Shown: one piece after another, positions 31,525-40,649 of the stretch
Layout of the letters: every line of letters begins with the position of its first letter
Numbering within the stretch: the stretch's first letter is position 1
Source of the DNA: Amycolatopsis albispora
Lineage (GTDB): Bacteria > Actinomycetota > Actinomycetes > Mycobacteriales > Pseudonocardiaceae
Assembly (NCBI RefSeq): GCF_003312875.1
Contig: NZ_CP015163.1
Span: forward strand, 1,302,001-1,366,000
Direction: 5' to 3'
DNA: 64,000 nucleotides
Notes under the pieces: generated by a model
Seen by the model: only the letters and a program-made list of their open reading frames with translations
What the model was told of the DNA's origin: nothing
The model's database searches: none
Made by a program: the position numbers and the translations under genes

Positions 31525-33825
31525 CTAGTCGATCTCGGGGGAGAGGACCCGGTCGAAGCCGACCTCGCGCCGGGGGCCGGTCAGCACGCGCGCGAGCGTC
31601 GTGCGGATGTCCGTGCTGGACGCGCCGATCCGCAGCTCGACCTCACCCGGATCGACCTGCCGCCGCCCGGCGCGGCCGGTGTAGGAGGTCAGGTCCGCGT
31701 GCAGCCCGAACCGCACGGTCCGCGCCTCACCGGGCGCCAGGTCCACCCGCGCCGCCGCGATCAGGCGCTGCACCGGCTGCACGCATTCGGCCACCGGGTC
31801 GTGCAGGTACACCTGGACCACCTCGGTGCTGTCGCGATCGGTGTCGTTCCGCAGCGGGACCGACAGCCGGAACACCCCGTCGGTGCGCCATTCCTCGTCG
31901 CCGGTGACCTCGCCCCAGCTGACCGGCGCGTAGGAAAGCCCGTGCCCGAACGGGAACAACGCGGTCGGGTCGACCGTGCTGACCTCGCTCCGGGTGGCCA
32001 GCGGCGCGGCGAGATAGGTGGCGGGCTGGGTCGCCCCGGCCGCCGGGAAGCTCACCGGCAGCCGTCCCGACGGGTTCACCCGGCCGCTGAGCACGTCGGC
32101 CAGCGCGGACCCGCCCTCCTCGCCGGGGTAGAAACCGCAGACGATGGCGGCGAGCCGGTCGGCCTGACGCGAAAGCTCGTACGGACGCCCGCTCAGCAGC
32201 ACCAGCACCACCGGTGTGCCGGTGGCCAGCACGGCTTCGAGCAGTTCCTCCTGCCTGCCCGGCAACCGCAGATCCGCGACGTCACAGCCCTCGCCGGAGG
32301 TGCCGCCACCGAACAACCCGGCCCGGTCACCCAGCACCACCACGCAGATCTCGGCGTCGGCGGCGACCCGCGCGGCCTCGGCGATCCCGCCGTCCTCGCC
32401 GCCCTCGACCGGGCAGCCCAGCGCGTAGGTCACGTCGTGGTCGGCGCTGAGCGCCTCCCGCACGGTGGGCACCTCGATGCCCATCGGCACGTCCGGGTGG
32501 TGCACACCGACGTGCATCGGGAACGAGTAGCAACCCAGCATCGCGCCGGGGTCGTCGGCACGCGGGCCGATCACCGCGAGCCGCCTGCCCGGTGCCAGCG
32601 GCAGGGCGTCTTCGTTGCGCAGCAACACGATCGACCGCTGGGCCAGTTCACGCGCGAGCGCCCGCGACTCGGCGTCGTCGAGTTCGGCGCGGCCGTCGGC
32701 GAGCACCTCGGGATCGGGTGACCAGCCCGGGTCGAGCAGCCCGAGTTCGCACTTCTGCCGCAGCACCCGTTCCAGCGCGCGGTCGACCAGCGCGACCTCG
32801 GCCTCACCCGATTCCAGCGCCATCAGCAGCGGCGCGCCGAAGCAGTCGACCGTCGGCAGTTCGACGTCGATCCCGGCGGCTAGCGCCTGCGCGGCGGCCT
32901 CGGCCCTGGTGCCCGCGACCCCGTGCAGCGTGCGCAGGAACGAAACCGAGAAGTAGTCGGCGACCACCGTGCCGGTGAACCCGTAGACCTCGCGCAGCCG
33001 CGTGGTCAGCAGCCCCGGATCGGCCGCGGCGGGCAGGCCGTCGTTGTCGGTGTAGGCGTTCATCACCGACCGGGCACCCGCGCGCAACGCCATTTCGAAC
33101 GGCGGCAGCAACACGTCGGCCAGTTCCCGCGCGCCGATCGACACCGGCGCCAGGTTCCGGCCCGCCTTCGACGAGGAGTACCCGGCGAAGTGCTTCAGCG
33201 TGGCGACCACGCCCGTCGATTCGAGCCCGCGCACATACGCCGAGCCGATCGTGCCGACCAGGTACGGGTCCTCGGCGATGGTCTCCTCGACCCGGCCCCA
33301 CCGCAGGTCACGCGCCACGTCCAGCACCGGTGCCATGCCCTGGTGCACGCCGAGCCGCCGCATCGACCGTCCGATGTGGACACCCACGCGCTCGACCAGT
33401 GCCGGGTCGAAAGCAGCGCCCCAGCATAGCGGCGACGGGTACACCGTGGCGCGCCACGCGGCCAGCCCGGTCAGGCACTCCTCGTGCACCTGCGCCGGGA
33501 TGCCGAACCGGCTGGCGGCCATCACCTCGCGCTGGGTGCGGGCCAGCCCGCGCGCGCCGATCAGCGGCTCCACCGGCCGGGTGCCGAACACCCTGGTCAG
33601 CTGGCCGATACCGGCTCCGACCAGCCGGTCCCAGTCACCCGGCTCGATGGCGAAGTCGTGCTGGTGCGGGGCCATCTCGCCGGCGGCGTCGATGCCGATC
33701 CAGACGCCGAACAGCTGCGCCAGCTTCTCGCGCGTGGTCATCCTGGCCATCAGGTCGGCCACCCGGTCGGCGGGGGCGGCGGCGGGATCGCGCCAAAGCT
33801 CGGTGCGCGCGGGATCGAGGGTCAC
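31525..33825 (-). CDS. GH3 beta-xylosidase-like glycosidase (BxlA-type)
   Basis: A 766-residue cytoplasmic GH3 enzyme without signal peptide. The N-terminal barrel holds the nucleophile Asp290 in VVADYFSV; the usual SDW is replaced by ADY, as in BxlA-type xylosidases. A second alpha/beta domain and a C-terminal fibronectin-III-like domain follow (ending near RVLTGPRREV). Substrate preference for xylo-oligosaccharides is inferred from sequence style and the bxl-like gene order. The GTG start at 33825 overlaps the LacI stop as GTGA. Confidence 0.88.
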   Translation of the reverse strand: MTLDPARTELWRDPAAAPADRVADLMARMTTREKLAQLFGVWIGIDAAGEMAPHQHDFAIEPGDWDRLVGAGIGQLTRVFGTRPVEPLIGARGLARTQREVMAASRFGIPAQVHEECLTGLAAWRATVYPSPLCWGAAFDPALVERVGVHIGRSMRRLGVHQGMAPVLDVARDLRWGRVEETIAEDPYLVGTIGSAYVRGLESTGVVATLKHFAGYSSSKAGRNLAPVSIGARELADVLLPPFEMALRAGARSVMNAYTDNDGLPAAADPGLLTTRLREVYGFTGTVVADYFSVSFLRTLHGVAGTRAEAAAQALAAGIDVELPTVDCFGAPLLMALESGEAEVALVDRALERVLRQKCELGLLDPGWSPDPEVLADGRAELDDAESRALARELAQRSIVLLRNEDALPLAPGRRLAVIGPRADDPGAMLGCYSFPMHVGVHHPDVPMGIEVPTVREALSADHDVTYALGCPVEGGEDGGIAEAARVAADAEICVVVLGDRAGLFGGGTSGEGCDVADLRLPGRQEELLEAVLATGTPVVLVLLSGRPYELSRQADRLAAIVCGFYPGEEGGSALADVLSGRVNPSGRLPVSFPAAGATQPATYLAAPLATRSEVSTVDPTALFPFGHGLSYAPVSWGEVTGDEEWRTDGVFRLSVPLRNDTDRDSTEVVQVYLHDPVAECVQPVQRLIAAARVDLAPGEARTVRFGLHADLTSYTGRAGRRQVDPGEVELRIGASSTDIRTTLARVLTGPRREVGFDRVLSPEID

Positions 33826-34844
33826 GACTGCTCCACCTGTCGGGTCGACTGGCGCACGACGAGCCGGGTGTCCAGCGTGACGTGCGTGGTTTCGGGCTGT
33901 TCGCCGTTGATCAGCGGGATGAGGAGTTCGATCGCGCGGCGGCCCATTTCGCGGATGGGCTGCTCGACGGTGGTCAGCGGGGGCACGCACAGCACCGACT
34001 CGGGGATGTTGTCGAAGCCGACCACCGACAGGTCTTCCGGCACGCGCAGGCCGAGCGCCCGCGCGGCCTCGACGGTGGCGATGGCCGACAGGTCGTTCGC
34101 CGCGAAGATCGCCGTCGGCCGGGATGCCGAGTCCAGCAGGCGCCGCGCCGAGGCCGCGGAGATCTCCGGGTCGTACGCGCCGACCTGCACCAGCTCCTCA
34201 TCCACCGGCACGCCCGCGGTGGCCAGCGCACGCCGGTAGCCGGTTTCGCGCAGCTGCGCGGACTGCAGGTCGGGGCGCCCGGTGAGCAGCGCGATCCGGC
34301 GGTGGCCCAGTGCCAGCAGGTGTTCCACGGCCAGCTGCGCGCCACGCAGGTTGTCCGAGTCGATGGTGGGCAGCTCGGCGGAGCCGGTGTGCGGATCGAC
34401 GGCGACCACCGGCGTGCCCTCGCGCGGCTCGAGCGCGGCCGCCGGGGTGACCAGCAGCGCACCGTCGACCAGGGTGCCGCTCAGCCGCGACAGGTACCGG
34501 CGTTCCCAGCCCGCCTTGTCGTCGGTGCGCCCGCCCGCCGAGTAGACGACGAGTTCGAAGCCCGAACCGCGGATCGCGTCGGCCGCGCCCTTGAGCAGCT
34601 CGGTGCTGAACGGTTCGAGATCGGCCACCAGGATGCCGATCACGTTGGTCCGGTGGTTGCGCAGGCTCTGGGCGACCAGGCTGGCCTCGTACCCCAGTTC
34701 CTCGATCACCGAACGCACGCGCGCGGAGGTGGCGGCGGCGACGCCGTACCGCTGGTTGAGCACTTTGGACACGGTCGCCACGGAGACGCCGGCGCGCTCG
34801 GCGACGTCCCTGATGGTCACACGGGAGCTTGGCTGCACCGGCAC
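33822..34844 (-). CDS. LacI family repressor (BxlR-like)
   Basis: A LacI regulator of about 340 residues. The helix-turn-helix reads RVTIRDVAERAGVSVATVSKVLNQR, and the sugar domain has RRIALLTGR and VPEDLSVVGFDNIPES. The GTG at 34844 is preferred; a GTG at 34883 in frame would add 13 residues but would overlap the operator and the -35 of the divergent promoter. It is co-transcribed with the GH3 gene and divergent from the binding-protein operon, as in the bxl loci of Streptomyces. Confidence 0.85.
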   Translation of the reverse strand: MPVQPSSRVTIRDVAERAGVSVATVSKVLNQRYGVAAATSARVRSVIEELGYEASLVAQSLRNHRTNVIGILVADLEPFSTELLKGAADAIRGSGFELVVYSAGGRTDDKAGWERRYLSRLSGTLVDGALLVTPAAALEPREGTPVVAVDPHTGSAELPTIDSDNLRGAQLAVEHLLALGHRRIALLTGRPDLQSAQLRETGYRRALATAGVPVDEELVQVGAYDPEISAASARRLLDSASRPTAIFAANDLSAIATVEAARALGLRVPEDLSVVGFDNIPESVLCVPPLTTVEQPIREMGRRAIELLIPLINGEQPETTHVTLDTRLVVRQSTRQVEQS

Positions 34845-34861
34845 AGCGTAGCTCTGTAAAA

Positions 34862-34905
34862 CGTTATCGACAACGATTGACACGGCCTTGACCTCGGGCC
34901 AGACT
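34862..34905 (+). promoter_or_regulatory. Operator and promoter of the bxlEFG-like operon
   Basis: CGTTATCGACAACG (34862-34875) is a palindrome with one mismatch pair, immediately followed by TTGACA (34877-34882) and CAGACT after 17 bases. A repressor on the palindrome would cover the -35 edge. The motif differs from that of the neighbouring Lpl/GH10 cluster, so the two LacI proteins should not cross-regulate strongly. Confidence 0.5.
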
Positions 34906-34979
34906 CTCTAGCCAACCTGGGCTGCGCCAGTGCTGCCAGCCCGGTCCAGCTCGGCCGAAGTCGTCAGGAGTGGACCACC

Positions 34980-36269
34980 ATGCGCCGATTCCGGAACGTT
35001 TGCGCCTTCCTTCTCACCGCGGTCACCGCGGTCGCCCTCACCGCCTGCGGCGGTGGGGGCGACACGGCGGAGAACGCGGACGGACCCGTCACCTTCACCT
35101 GGTGGCACAACGGCACCACCGACACGCGGAAAGCGGTGTGGGAGCAGATCGCCGCCGACTACCAGGCCGCCAACCCGGGGGTGAGCTTCAAGATCGAGCC
35201 GGTGCAGAACGAGCAGTTCCAGACCAAGATCCCGCTGGCACTGCAGTCGGACAGCCCGCCGGACATCTACCAGCAGTGGGGCGGTGGCAACGGCAAGGGC
35301 CAGCTGCCGTCGGGCAAGGTCGCCGACATCACCGAGCAGACCTCGCCGTGGATCGGTTCGCTCGGCCCGATCGCCCAGGACTGGGCGGACGGCGGCAAGC
35401 AGTACGGCGTGCCCTACGTCGGGCACACGGTGGGTTTCTGGTACCGCAAGGACATCTTCGCCAACGCCGGCATCACCACGCCCCCGGCCACGATGGAGCA
35501 GTTGAACGAAGCGGTGGCCAAGCTCAAGGCCGCCGGGGTGGCGCCGATCGCGATCGGTGGCAAGGACCGCTGGCCGGACGCGTTCTACTGGGGCTATCTC
35601 GCCACCCGGCACTGCGCGCCGGAAGAGCTGAAGAAGGCCGTCGAGACCGTGCGCATGGAGCACCCGTGCTGGCTGCGCGCCGGTCAGGACCTCAAGGCGT
35701 TCCTCGACACCCAGCCCTTCCAGCCCGGTTTTGTCGGCACCCCGGCACAGCAGGGGGCGGGCAGTTCGGCCGGTCTGGTGGCGAACGGCCAGGCCGCGAT
35801 GGAACTGCAGGGTGACTGGGACCCGGACACGATGTCCGCGCTCACCTCGGACAAGGACCTGAACTCGAAGCTCGGCTGGTTCCCGTTCCCGGCCGTCGCC
35901 GGTGGCGAGGGCGCGCCCGGCGCGGTGCTCGCCGGTGGTGACGGCTTCTCGTGCACCAAGCGCGCCGGGGCGGCCTGCGCGAAGTTCCTCCAGTACCTGA
36001 CCAGCACCCCGGTGCAGGAGAAGCTCGCCGCTGTCGGAGCGGGACTGCCGGTCAACCCGGCCGCGGCGCAGGCGCTGACCACCGACTCGCTCAAGTCGGT
36101 GTTCGAGTACACGCAGCAGGCGCCGCACCGGCAGACCTACTTCGACATCGCGCTGCCGACCAGCGTCGGCCAGGCGCTCAACGACGCCATCGCGAACTTC
36201 TTCGCCGGTCAGGGCACACCGGAGACGATCGTGCAGGCCGTGAACTCGGCAGCCGCGGGGAACAAGTGA
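34980..36269 (+). CDS. Sugar-binding lipoprotein (BxlE-like)
   Basis: A 429-residue extracellular solute-binding protein. The signal sequence MRRFRNVCAFLLTAVTAVAL is followed by the lipobox LTAC with Cys23. It has the family segments WWHNGTTD and YQQWGGGNGKGQL. It probably binds xylobiose or related oligosaccharides at the outer membrane face. ATG at 34980 lies after CAGGAGTGG. The permease gene follows after 1 base. Confidence 0.9.
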   Translation: MRRFRNVCAFLLTAVTAVALTACGGGGDTAENADGPVTFTWWHNGTTDTRKAVWEQIAADYQAANPGVSFKIEPVQNEQFQTKIPLALQSDSPPDIYQQWGGGNGKGQLPSGKVADITEQTSPWIGSLGPIAQDWADGGKQYGVPYVGHTVGFWYRKDIFANAGITTPPATMEQLNEAVAKLKAAGVAPIAIGGKDRWPDAFYWGYLATRHCAPEELKKAVETVRMEHPCWLRAGQDLKAFLDTQPFQPGFVGTPAQQGAGSSAGLVANGQAAMELQGDWDPDTMSALTSDKDLNSKLGWFPFPAVAGGEGAPGAVLAGGDGFSCTKRAGAACAKFLQYLTSTPVQEKLAAVGAGLPVNPAAAQALTTDSLKSVFEYTQQAPHRQTYFDIALPTSVGQALNDAIANFFAGQGTPETIVQAVNSAAAGNK

Positions 36270-36270
36270 C

Positions 36271-37209
36271 ATGCTCCGTTCGCGAAAGCGCGGTGCCCGT
36301 CCACGAGGGAGCGCGGTGTCCTCGGACCTGCGCCGGAAGCTCGAACTGATCCTGTTCCTCGGCCCGGCCCTGGTGCTGTTCATCGGGTTCGTGCTGGTGC
36401 CGATGGTGCTGGCGGTGTACTACAGCCTCTACAACTGGACCGGGTTCACCTCGCTCGACGACTTCGCCGGCTTCAAGAACTACCTGGACGCGCTGACCGG
36501 CTCGGTGTTCCAGAACGCGGTGTGGCACAACGTGGTCATCGCCGTGCTGTCGCTGGTGGTGCAACTGCCGCTGAGCATCGCGCTGGCGCTGCTGCTCAAC
36601 CGGCGGCTGCGCGGCCGGGCGTTCCTGCGGGTGATCGTCTTCGCGCCGTACGTGCTCTCGGAGGCGATCACCGCGGTGATCTGGCTGCTCATCCTGCAGC
36701 CGGGCGGGTTCGCCGACCAGGTGCTGCGCGCGGCCGGGATGGGCGGGCTGGTGCGGCAGTGGCTGGCCGACCCCGACCTGGTGCTGTTCACCCTGTTTGT
36801 GGTGATCACCTGGAAGTACATCGGGTTCGGCATCATCCTGCTGCTGGCCGGGCTCCAGGGCATTCCCGCCGAGCTGAAGGAGGCGGCCGCGCTGGACGGC
36901 GCGACGTCGTGGCAGACCACCCGGCACGTGATCCTGCCGCTGCTCGGCCCGACCGTGCGGATCTGGATCTTCCTGTCGGTGATCGGCTCGCTGCAGTTGT
37001 TCGACCTGGTGTGGATCATGACGCTCGGCGGGCCGGCCAACGCCTCGACCACGATGGCCACCTACCTGATCGACCACGGGTTCAAGCGCTACGAGTTCGG
37101 GTTCGGCAGCGCGGTGGCGGTGCTGTTGTTCATCATCTGCTTCACCTTCGCCCTGCTGTACCAGCGATTCGCGCTGCGGCGCGACACCGAAGGGGCGGTG
37201 AGCCGATGA
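36271..37209 (+). CDS. Sugar ABC transporter permease (BxlF-like)
   Basis: A 312-residue permease with six hydrophobic helices. It has the EAA loop LKEAAALDGATSWQTTRHVILP and a cytoplasmic basic N-terminus. It forms the channel with the next permease. The start is the ATG at 36271; an internal start near SSDLRRKLELIL is also possible because the first 18 residues are not conserved-looking. Its stop overlaps the next start as ATGA. Confidence 0.9.
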   Translation: MLRSRKRGARPRGSAVSSDLRRKLELILFLGPALVLFIGFVLVPMVLAVYYSLYNWTGFTSLDDFAGFKNYLDALTGSVFQNAVWHNVVIAVLSLVVQLPLSIALALLLNRRLRGRAFLRVIVFAPYVLSEAITAVIWLLILQPGGFADQVLRAAGMGGLVRQWLADPDLVLFTLFVVITWKYIGFGIILLLAGLQGIPAELKEAAALDGATSWQTTRHVILPLLGPTVRIWIFLSVIGSLQLFDLVWIMTLGGPANASTTMATYLIDHGFKRYEFGFGSAVAVLLFIICFTFALLYQRFALRRDTEGAVSR

Positions 37210-38018
37210 AACGGCAGTCGGTGGCGTACCTGGTGGCGATCCTGATCGTCGGGATCACCGTGGTACCACTGGTTTTTGTCATCCTCGGCGGGTTCCGCAC
37301 CACCGAGCAGATCAACGCGGACCCGGCCGGGCTGCCGGGGCCCTGGGTGTGGGACAACTACCGGGAGATCCTGACCTCACCGGAGTTCTGGACCTTTCTC
37401 GGCAACAGCCTGCTGATCGCGGTGGTGGCCACCACGCTCGCGGTGGCGCTGGGCTCGATGGCGGCGTTCGCGTTGTCGCGGTACTCCTTCCGGGGCCGGG
37501 AGGGGTGGTACACGCTGTTCACGCTCGGGCTGCTGTTCCCGCTCGGCGTGGCGACGCTCCCGCTGTACCTGTTGCTGAGGCAGCTCGACATGCTGGAGAA
37601 CCCGCTGGGCGTGGCGCTGCCGGAGGCCGCGTTCTCGCTGCCGGTGACCATCGTGATCCTGCGGCCGTTCATGCGCGCCATCCCGGCGGAGATCGAGGAC
37701 GCGGCGGTGCTCGACGGCGCGACGCGGGTCGGTTTCTTCTGGCGGATCCTGTTGCCGCTGTCGATGCCCGCGCTGACCACGGTGGCCGTGCTGGCGTTCG
37801 TCACCAGCTGGAACGCGTACCTGCTGCCGCTGCTGGTGTTCAACGACTCCGGCAACTTCACGCTGCCGCTGGGCGTGGCCACCTTCCAGTCGCAGTACTC
37901 GCAGGACACCGCGCGGGTGCTGGCGTTCACCGCGTTGTCGATGATCCCGGCACTGGGCTTCTTCATGCTGGCCGAACGCCGGATCGTGGGCGGGCTGACC
38001 GGCTCGGTCAAGGGTTAG
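37206..38018 (+). CDS. Sugar ABC transporter permease (BxlG-like)
   Basis: A 270-residue permease with six helices. The EAA loop is EIEDAAVLDGATRVGFFWRILLP and the ending GGLTGSVKG is typical. It completes a binding protein-permease-permease operon that has no ATPase gene of its own. MsiK-type ATPases serve such importers in Streptomyces, and a candidate is encoded at 50952. Confidence 0.92.
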   Translation: MKRQSVAYLVAILIVGITVVPLVFVILGGFRTTEQINADPAGLPGPWVWDNYREILTSPEFWTFLGNSLLIAVVATTLAVALGSMAAFALSRYSFRGREGWYTLFTLGLLFPLGVATLPLYLLLRQLDMLENPLGVALPEAAFSLPVTIVILRPFMRAIPAEIEDAAVLDGATRVGFFWRILLPLSMPALTTVAVLAFVTSWNAYLLPLLVFNDSGNFTLPLGVATFQSQYSQDTARVLAFTALSMIPALGFFMLAERRIVGGLTGSVKG

Positions 38019-38035
38019 GGCGCGTTCACGCCCTA
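38016..38035. terminator. Hairpin that contains the stop codons of both convergent genes
   Basis: TAGGGCG (38016-38022) and CGCCCTA (38029-38035) form a perfect 7-bp stem with a 6-base loop. The permease TAG and the convergent kinase-like gene TAG are the outer bases of the stem. It probably ends transcription in both directions. Confidence 0.5.
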
Positions 38036-38935
38036 GCGGGCGCCGGAGAAGGTGTCGAGCAGCAGGCGGCACCGGACCGGTTCCTCGGTGTAGCCCGCGG
38101 CCAGCCCGGTCAGCAGGTGGTCGGCCGAGCGCACCACGGTCCACGACCGGGCGAGGTCGCGGTCCAGCCCGGCCGCCACCACCAGCCGGCGGAACTGCCG
38201 CAGCACCGCGGTGCGCCCGCCGATCTCGTCGAGCCGGGTCCACAGCAGCGGCGCCACCTGGAACTCCAGCGGCCCGGCGACCGCGCGCGGGCTGATCACC
38301 AGCCACGGCGCGCGGTCGGCGGCGAGCACCTTGCGGTAGGCCAGTTCGCGGTTGACCAGGTACGGGTCGGCCAGTTCGCTCAGCTCGCCCGCCAGGTGCT
38401 CGACGCGGTCAGCCAGCGAGCGCGGGAACGGGTGCTCGGCGGCGTCCCAGCGTTCGGTGAGCGTTTCGCGGATGCCCGCGGCCACGGCGGAAACGCGGCG
38501 CAGGCCGTCCGGCGCCGGCACGGCCATGCGCCGCAACAGCCCGCCCAGCAACGGAAGCGCGCCTTCGACGTCGGCCGATCGGGCGGAGCGGCCGGGATCC
38601 GCGCGTTCGAGCAGCAGCGCGTGCTCGGCGGGTTCGCTCGCCACCAGCCGCACCGCGTCGCGACCGTCCCAGATGGACAGTGTGCGGGCTTCGCTGTCGA
38701 TGTCCTCGTCCGGCCAGGAAACCTTCAGTACCAATGGTTCACCGTCGCGGCGCACTGGTTGCACCATCGCGTGGTGGCCGTGCCAGGCCGGTCCGTCGGG
38801 CACCAGGGACCACCGTTCGCGCAGCCGGTCGAAGGTTCGTGGCAGTGATTCCACCCAGTGGAGGCCGTCCGGGCCCGCACGCCGCCAAGCTCCGGAAGCC
38901 AGCAGCCCGGCGGGAACGGCGGTCATCGCGGCCAT
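38033..38935 (-). CDS. Streptomycin-6-kinase-like protein with a degenerate active site
   Basis: A protein of about 300 residues resembling APH(6)/streptomycin kinase family proteins (VLKVSWPDEDIDSEARTL, then a helical domain, then PWLVISPR and EFQVAPLLWTRLDEIGG). The catalytic loop, normally H-G/R-D-L-H-x-x-N, reads NRELAYRKVL, so the catalytic Asp, the following His and the Asn are replaced by Glu, Ala and Lys. The metal-binding IDPK is ISPR. It is therefore probably inactive as a kinase. The start could also be the ATG at 38926. It is convergent with the bxl-like operon. Confidence 0.8.
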   Translation of the reverse strand: MAAMTAVPAGLLASGAWRRAGPDGLHWVESLPRTFDRLRERWSLVPDGPAWHGHHAMVQPVRRDGEPLVLKVSWPDEDIDSEARTLSIWDGRDAVRLVASEPAEHALLLERADPGRSARSADVEGALPLLGGLLRRMAVPAPDGLRRVSAVAAGIRETLTERWDAAEHPFPRSLADRVEHLAGELSELADPYLVNRELAYRKVLAADRAPWLVISPRAVAGPLEFQVAPLLWTRLDEIGGRTAVLRQFRRLVVAAGLDRDLARSWTVVRSADHLLTGLAAGYTEEPVRCRLLLDTFSGAR

Positions 38936-38949
38936 GCTACCCGCTGGCC

Positions 38950-39008
38950 GCGGACACGAATGTGGCTTTCGGGGCGAAAAACGCCCCGAAAGCCACATTC
39001 GTGTCCGC
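38950..39008. terminator. Hairpin repeat, copy 4 (27-bp perfect arms)
   Basis: Arms at 38950-38976 and 38982-39008 pair perfectly over 27 bp around an AAAAA loop. The CACGAATGTGGCTTTCG core is present with the GGGGCG inner variant also seen in copy 2. It lies 12 bases past the end of the mannanase gene, as a terminator would. Confidence 0.7.
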
Positions 39009-39020
39009 ACTACGAGAGGA

Positions 39021-40631
39021 TCAGGCGGCCGAGCAGGTGGCGCCGTTCAGCGCGAACGCCGCCGGGGCCGGGTTGCTGCCCGTCCACGAGCCGGTGAACC
39101 CGATCGTCACCGAGCCGCCCGCCGCGATGACCTTGTTGTAGGCCGCATTGGTCACCACCACCGACGCCCCGGTCTGCACCGGCACGCCGTGCCACAGGTT
39201 CGTGATGGTCTGCCCGCCGGTGAAGGTCCAGCCGAGCTGCCAGCCGTCGATCGCGCTGGTGCCGGTGTTGGTCAGGGTGACCTCGGCCTGGTACCCGCCG
39301 GACCACTGGCCGGTGACCCGGTAGCCGGCCGAGCAGGCACCCGCGCCCGCCGGAGCGGTGGTCACGGCGACCGTGCCCGAACGCGCCGAACGGTTGCCCG
39401 CCGCGTCGCGGGCGTAAACGGCGAAGGTGTACGCCGTGGCGGGGGAGAGGCCGGTGACCGTCGCCGCGTTCGTGCTCGACGAGACCGCCGACGCCTCGGC
39501 GGTGCCGTTGATCCGCACCACGTCGTACCCGGTCACGGCGGTGTTGTCGGTGGACGCGGCCCAGCTCAGCTGCACGCTGTTCGCGGTCACCCCGGAGGCC
39601 GTCGGTGTGCCCGGGGTGGTCGGCGCCTGGGTGTCAACGTTGTCACCACCGAAAACGGTGGCCTCCCTGGCCGTCTGCTTGATCCCGTTGGCACCGTTGA
39701 AGATCCGCTGTCCCCACGAGGTCAGCGCGGCCGGGTTGAAGCCGGTGGCCATGTCGAGGTACTCCACACCGCCGCCGTTGCCGCTCCACGACCAGCCGAG
39801 GTAGCCGAGTCGCTGCGCCTGGGTGGTGGCGAAGATGGTGTCCTCGTCGGGGTCGCCGTCGGAGTGGTTGTGCCCGAACTCGCCGACCAGGATGGGCAGC
39901 CCGGCGGCGGTGAACCGGCCGAGGTAGTCGGTGATCTCCGCGGCGGTGTCGAACACCCCGTACATGTGCACGGAGAACAGCGTGTTCTTGAGCGAGTCCG
40001 CGGCGAACACCGAGGCCGCGTTGTCGCGCATGGTGAACGACCAGTCCTGGCCCCAGTTGGGCGCGTCGACCATCAGGGTGTGCGTCAGCCCGCCCGCGCG
40101 CAGCTTCTGGATGGCGGACTTCGTCGCGTCGGTCCAGCCCGCGTACCCGGTGTTGCCCCACGGTTCGTTGCCGATGTTGACGATGACGTACTGCTCCTGG
40201 CCGATGATCGAGTTCTTCACCTCCAGCCAGTAGTTCGCCGCGGTGTCGAGCGAGACCGCGGCGGCCTGCTCGCCGTAGCCGGTGGTGTCGTGCACTTCGA
40301 GCACGCAGATGAGCCGGTTCTGCTTGCACAGGGAGACCACAGTGGACACGTCGGCGGCGTCGTTCTTGGTCCACTGGTGCCCGGAGGACAGCACCACGCG
40401 CACGGTGTTGGCACCGAGCGCCTTGATGTTGGCGAACGAACTGGTTTCGCCGCGGTACCAGGTGTGCGCGTGGTTGACCCCGCGCATCACGAACTCGGCG
40501 CCGTTGCTCTCGTACAACCGCCCGTTCTGCACGTAGAACCCGCTTGCGGGCGCCGCCGCGGTCACCGCCGGTACCGCCAGCCCGGCCATCGCCGCGAGCA
40601 ACACACTCAACAACGCCAATCTCTTCCTCAT
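39021..40631 (-). CDS. Secreted GH5 (subfamily 8-like) endo-beta-mannanase with FnIII and CBM2
   Basis: A 536-residue secreted enzyme. The signal peptide ends about VTAAAPA (near residue 28). The GH5 barrel (about 30-330) contains MRGVNHAHTWYRGET and ICVLEVHDTTGYGE, typical of actinobacterial mannanases. The acid/base is Glu156 in GNEPWGN and the nucleophile Glu251 in VGEFG. A fibronectin III domain (about 345-430) and a C-terminal cellulose-binding CBM2 (about 435-536) follow. It cleaves beta-mannan while anchored on cellulose. No CebR box is found upstream, unlike its cellulase neighbours. Confidence 0.92.
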   Translation of the reverse strand: MRKRLALLSVLLAAMAGLAVPAVTAAAPASGFYVQNGRLYESNGAEFVMRGVNHAHTWYRGETSSFANIKALGANTVRVVLSSGHQWTKNDAADVSTVVSLCKQNRLICVLEVHDTTGYGEQAAAVSLDTAANYWLEVKNSIIGQEQYVIVNIGNEPWGNTGYAGWTDATKSAIQKLRAGGLTHTLMVDAPNWGQDWSFTMRDNAASVFAADSLKNTLFSVHMYGVFDTAAEITDYLGRFTAAGLPILVGEFGHNHSDGDPDEDTIFATTQAQRLGYLGWSWSGNGGGVEYLDMATGFNPAALTSWGQRIFNGANGIKQTAREATVFGGDNVDTQAPTTPGTPTASGVTANSVQLSWAASTDNTAVTGYDVVRINGTAEASAVSSSTNAATVTGLSPATAYTFAVYARDAAGNRSARSGTVAVTTAPAGAGACSAGYRVTGQWSGGYQAEVTLTNTGTSAIDGWQLGWTFTGGQTITNLWHGVPVQTGASVVVTNAAYNKVIAAGGSVTIGFTGSWTGSNPAPAAFALNGATCSAA

Positions 40632-40649
40632 GTCACACCTCTCTCACTA

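Noticed and set aside
29271-38018. A secondary-metabolite gene cluster
   Set aside because: All genes are sugar import, regulation or glycosidase genes. No polyketide, peptide or terpene synthase motif occurs anywhere in the window.
38033-38935. Active aminoglycoside resistance gene
   Set aside because: The catalytic and metal-binding residues of the APH family are replaced, so phosphotransfer activity is unlikely.
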